Positions 61,444 through 64,000 of a stretch of 64,000 bases of DNA are shown here, piece by piece. Each line of letters begins with the position of its first letter. Position 1 is the first letter of the stretch. Origin of the DNA: Nocardia flavorosea NBRC 108225 (GTDB lineage: Bacteria; Actinomycetota; Actinomycetes; Mycobacteriales; Mycobacteriaceae). The DNA lies in NCBI RefSeq assembly GCF_001613385.1, contig NZ_BDCG01000002.1, positions 372,001-436,000 of the forward strand, in the 5' to 3' direction. The notes below the pieces were generated by a model. The model was not told the DNA's origin. It did no database searches and saw only the letters and a list, made by a program, of their open reading frames with translations. The translations under genes and the position numbers were made by a program.

Positions 61444-62274
61444 TCAGCCGATCCGCCGGCCGGCATCGACCGGAAGGGATACGCCGGTCACGAACCGCGC
61501 TTCGTCGGACGCCAGGTAGAGCACCGCATTGCTGATGTCCTCGGCTTCGACCCATCCCTGCCCGAGCACATCGGACCCGCGGGCCCGTTCGCGCAGATCG
61601 TCCGGCGTCGGATTGTCCAGATCCGGGCAGAACACGCGCAAGGTGGACTTGCTGAACAGCATGTCGGTCGCGACATTGCCCGGGTGGACCGCGTTGACGC
61701 GGATACCGTGGCGGCCCAGTTCGGCCGACAACGTCTGCATCAGGCCGACGACACCGCTCTTCGATGCGTTGTAGTGCGCCACGTTCGCCGCGCCGACCAG
61801 GGTGACCACCGAACTGGTCAGAATTACCGAACCGCCGCGACCGGCCTCGACCATATGCGGCACAGTGGCTTTCACAGTGCGCCAGACACCGGTCATATTG
61901 ATGTCGACCATATCCTGCCACTCGGTGTCGGTGAGGTCGAAGGTCGGACGGCACCCGACCACACCGGCGTTGGCGCTCACGATATCGATACCGCCGAGGC
62001 GCTCGGCCGCCTCGGCGGCCACCTCATCGAGACCGGCCTGATCCCGCACATCGACCTGGCGGGCCAGCACCCGGCGGCCGAGATCGCGCACCAGTTTTTC
62101 GGTGTCGCGCAGATCTTCGATCGTGGCCATCGGGTACTCGAGCGACGGCACATCCGCGCAGGAGTCCACAACGACGATATCGGCGCCTTCCTGCGCCAGC
62201 CGCACCGCGTGTGAACGTCCCTGTCCGCGCGCCGCACCCGTGATGAATGCGACCTTGCCGGATACTCGCCCCAT
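61444..62274 (-). CDS. Mycofactocin-coupled SDR family oxidoreductase
   Basis: A 276-residue SDR whose start MGRVSGKVAFITGAARGQGRSHAVRLAQEGAD, with the G-Q-G-R-S-H sequence in the glycine loop, is the signature of mycofactocin-coupled SDRs. These keep NAD(H) tightly bound and use mycofactocin as external electron carrier. The catalytic part is LTSSVVTLVGAANVAHYNASK. GGGAGG precedes the ATG at 62274. Six non-coding bases separate it from the next start region, indicating co-transcription. Confidence 0.9.
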   Translation of the reverse strand: MGRVSGKVAFITGAARGQGRSHAVRLAQEGADIVVVDSCADVPSLEYPMATIEDLRDTEKLVRDLGRRVLARQVDVRDQAGLDEVAAEAAERLGGIDIVSANAGVVGCRPTFDLTDTEWQDMVDINMTGVWRTVKATVPHMVEAGRGGSVILTSSVVTLVGAANVAHYNASKSGVVGLMQTLSAELGRHGIRVNAVHPGNVATDMLFSKSTLRVFCPDLDNPTPDDLRERARGSDVLGQGWVEAEDISNAVLYLASDEARFVTGVSLPVDAGRRIG

Positions 62275-62294
62275 TCCGAGAACCTCCCTCGTTG

Positions 62295-63176
62295 TCAGTC
62301 CAAACCCAGCAGTCGCGCCGGGACCGCGCCGGCCATCAGCCGGAGTTCGTTTTCGGCGACGCCTTCGTCCCACAGCGCGTTGACGTATCCGCGCAGGCCG
62401 GCCGCCGGGTGCGGCAGGGTGTCGGTCCAGCCGTAATCGGTGGACACGATCGCGCGTTGGGGTCCGATCCGGCCGATGGCGGTGATCACCTGGTCGAACG
62501 TCGACGGTTTCCCCATACAGGTATGGGCCGCGAATTCGATTACGGCGCCGAGGCCGGCCAGCTCGACGACCTGGTCCACCGAGAGTCCGGGCCCGGCACT
62601 GGCGTGCATGGCGTGCGTGACGACCAGATTCCCGCGACCGGCGAATGCGCGTACCACCGCATAATGCTCGTCGACGGTGATATGCCCGGTCGCCAGTACC
62701 GCACCGCTCGCCGCGACGAGATCCATGATCTCGCATACCTCCGGCACGAGTTCACCGTCCGGGCCGAGGACCGGAATCCCTTCCCGCACCCCGAACGCCG
62801 CCTCCACAGCTTGCGCGGTGTTCGATATCGAGGACAGTGTCGGCAACCACACCACCTGCGCGCCGGCCCGCAGCGCGGTTTCGACGGCCTGGGGATTGAG
62901 CCCGCCGACCGGGTGATCGCAGCACATCCCCGCGATCGACAAAACGTCCGGCACCGCCTTGTTGGCCAGATCGGCGACCGCGGTGGACGGGAACTCGTGC
63001 GCCTTCAGCACGATCGCCCGCATCCCACCGGCCGCGGCCTCCCCGGCGGCCTCGATCGGGTCGACTGCGTGCGGATGTTTCGCGAGCTTTTCGACCAGTG
63101 GCTCCGGGCCGAAATGACAGTGCATATCGATGGCCCCGTCGAGCAGGACGGGCACGGCTCCGGAGTTGCGTGTCAT
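62295..63176 (-). CDS. DUF6282 amidohydrolase-like protein
   Basis: A 293-residue metal-dependent hydrolase-like protein. DMHCHFGPEP near residue 17 is the first H-x-H metal motif, HEFPSTAVADLANKAV contains a likely carbamylated or ligand Lys nearby (AIVLKAHEF), and ATGHITVDEHYAVVRA, VVTHAMHASAG and STDYGWTDTLPHP hold further metal and catalytic residues. Substrate unknown. Its ATG overlaps the stop of the upstream SDR by four bases. Confidence 0.82.
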   Translation of the reverse strand: MTRNSGAVPVLLDGAIDMHCHFGPEPLVEKLAKHPHAVDPIEAAGEAAAGGMRAIVLKAHEFPSTAVADLANKAVPDVLSIAGMCCDHPVGGLNPQAVETALRAGAQVVWLPTLSSISNTAQAVEAAFGVREGIPVLGPDGELVPEVCEIMDLVAASGAVLATGHITVDEHYAVVRAFAGRGNLVVTHAMHASAGPGLSVDQVVELAGLGAVIEFAAHTCMGKPSTFDQVITAIGRIGPQRAIVSTDYGWTDTLPHPAAGLRGYVNALWDEGVAENELRLMAGAVPARLLGLD

Positions 63177-63946
63177 TCGGCGGTAACACCTCCGTCGGCG
63201 AGGATCGCCTGCCCGGTCACGTACGAGGCATCCGGCGAGGCGAGGAATGCGACCACCGCGGCGATCTCGTCGGGTTCGCCGTATCGGCCGAGGGGCACGT
63301 TCAGCGGTTTCGACGGATTGCGCACCGTGGCGGTGGTCGGCACGATCGCCGCGGTATTGGCGCCGAGGTTCGTTTTCACCGCGCCCGGGCACACACTGTT
63401 GGCCCGGATACCGTGCGGGGCGTACTCGATCGCGAGGGTCTGGGTGAGCATCTTGATCCCGCCCTTCGACGCCCGGTACGGCGCCAGACCGCCTTGCGTG
63501 GCGATGAACGACGAAGTCGAACCGCATGTCACGATCGATCCGCCGCCGCGCCGCAGCATCGACGGCAGTGCCGCTTGGATGGTGAAGAATGTGCCGCTCA
63601 GGTTGATATCGAGCACTCCGCGCCAGTCGTCTTCGGAGAGTTCGTGACTGTCGATCCGCGCGCCGGACACCCCGGCGCCGGTGAACACGACACCGATTTC
63701 CCCGAAGTGCTCGACGATTTCGGCCGTCACCGCAAACACGCGCTCCCGGTCCCGCACATCGGCGCCGAACGCGGCGGCCCGCCCGCCGGCCTCCAGGATC
63801 GCCGCGGCGGTATTCTCCGCGGCCGTCTGGTGCAGATCGACAACGGCCACCGCCGCACCTTCGGCCGCCAGCCTCCGGGCGGAGGCCGCCCCGATTCCGG
63901 AACCTCCGCCGGTCACCACTGCCGTGTGGTCTTCGAACCTGTGCAC
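63173..63946 (-). CDS. Short-chain dehydrogenase/reductase
   Basis: A 257-residue classical SDR with VVTGGGSGIGAASARRLAAEG, FTGAGVSGARI, TCGSTSSFIATQGGLAPYRASK and GQAILADGGVTAE. I chose the GTG at 63946, preceded by GGAGG at seven bases; the frame is open to the window edge. It is the most upstream visible gene of the minus-strand cluster, and the operon may continue beyond the window. Confidence 0.88.
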   Translation of the reverse strand: MHRFEDHTAVVTGGGSGIGAASARRLAAEGAAVAVVDLHQTAAENTAAAILEAGGRAAAFGADVRDRERVFAVTAEIVEHFGEIGVVFTGAGVSGARIDSHELSEDDWRGVLDINLSGTFFTIQAALPSMLRRGGGSIVTCGSTSSFIATQGGLAPYRASKGGIKMLTQTLAIEYAPHGIRANSVCPGAVKTNLGANTAAIVPTTATVRNPSKPLNVPLGRYGEPDEIAAVVAFLASPDASYVTGQAILADGGVTAE

Positions 63947-64000
63947 CTGCGGCCTCCTGCGGTCGATCACCCTTGTAATTACCCGAATCATGCATATCAT

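Noticed and set aside
1..64000. tRNA, rRNA, CRISPR, transposase, integrase or prophage genes
   Set aside because: No matching fold, repeat-spacer pattern or protein signature was seen by reading; a dedicated search (tRNAscan, Rfam, CRISPR finder) would be needed to exclude short RNAs.

Overview
The window is about 64 kb of high-GC actinobacterial chromosome. It most likely comes from Nocardia or a close mycolic-acid relative. The pointers are a full-length Emb-type arabinosyltransferase, a DapC-like aminotransferase and an IlvD that both look close to the mycobacterial proteins as I remember them, a mycofactocin-coupled SDR, a MDMPI/DinB-type protein, and an XRE(DUF5753)-DUF397 pair. No rRNA, tRNA, CRISPR array, insertion sequence or phage gene was seen. 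It reads as ordinary chromosome with many catabolic and regulatory genes.

Layout. 1-9 kb: a truncated membrane protein, a CsbD-like gene, a flavin reductase-like gene, a pyrophosphatase-like gene, a CinA C-terminal amidase, a penicillin-binding lipoprotein, dapC-like and a DUF3556-type membrane protein. 9.2-13 kb: a four-gene osmoprotectant ABC transporter operon. 13.4-20.5 kb: a FadD, a cytochrome P450, the divergent emb gene with two related palindromes between them, and a small secreted protein. 20.6-22.3 kb: ilvD. 22.9-31.9 kb: a tightly packed minus-strand operon (SnoaL-like, SDR, SDR, FAD dehydrogenase, MHS transporter, hmgA, an unknown gene, fahA), divergent from an IclR regulator with a clear operator between them. 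32-43 kb: an R2K-type ATP-grasp protein, two ECF41 sigma factors (one directly next to an oxidoreductase), remnants of a divergent XRE/SDR pair, DUF305 plus an LVIVD protein, an MpaB-hydrolase fusion with a divergent TetR gene, and a YiiX-like amidase. 43-50 kb: XRE/DUF397, a decayed MerR locus with an intact operator, ArsR plus a CDF transporter, DUF1761/HxlR, VOC/MDMPI and a YczE-like protein. 50-64 kb: an ODP-like metallo-beta-lactamase protein, an HhH glycosylase-like protein, DesA-type desaturase, a second IclR gene divergent from an LLM-FadD-SDR run, an ADP-ribosylglycohydrolase, and a minus-strand catabolic cluster (three SDRs, an amidohydrolase-like DUF6282 protein and a frameshifted crotonase) that runs to the right edge.

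How the genes work together. The most interesting unit is the 22.9-31.0 kb operon. It joins homogentisate ring cleavage (HmgA, FahA) to an upstream set of an FAD dehydrogenase, two SDRs, a SnoaL-like protein and an importer. All are in one orientation with overlaps or short gaps. This suggests a route in which an imported, perhaps alicyclic, acid is oxidised and aromatised to homogentisate and then cleaved. No glutathione-type maleylacetoacetate isomerase is seen, and an uncharacterised gene sits translationally coupled between hmgA and fahA. Several regulator genes (IclR, IclR, TetR, HxlR, ArsR, and the lost MerR) have visible inverted repeats in their promoter regions.
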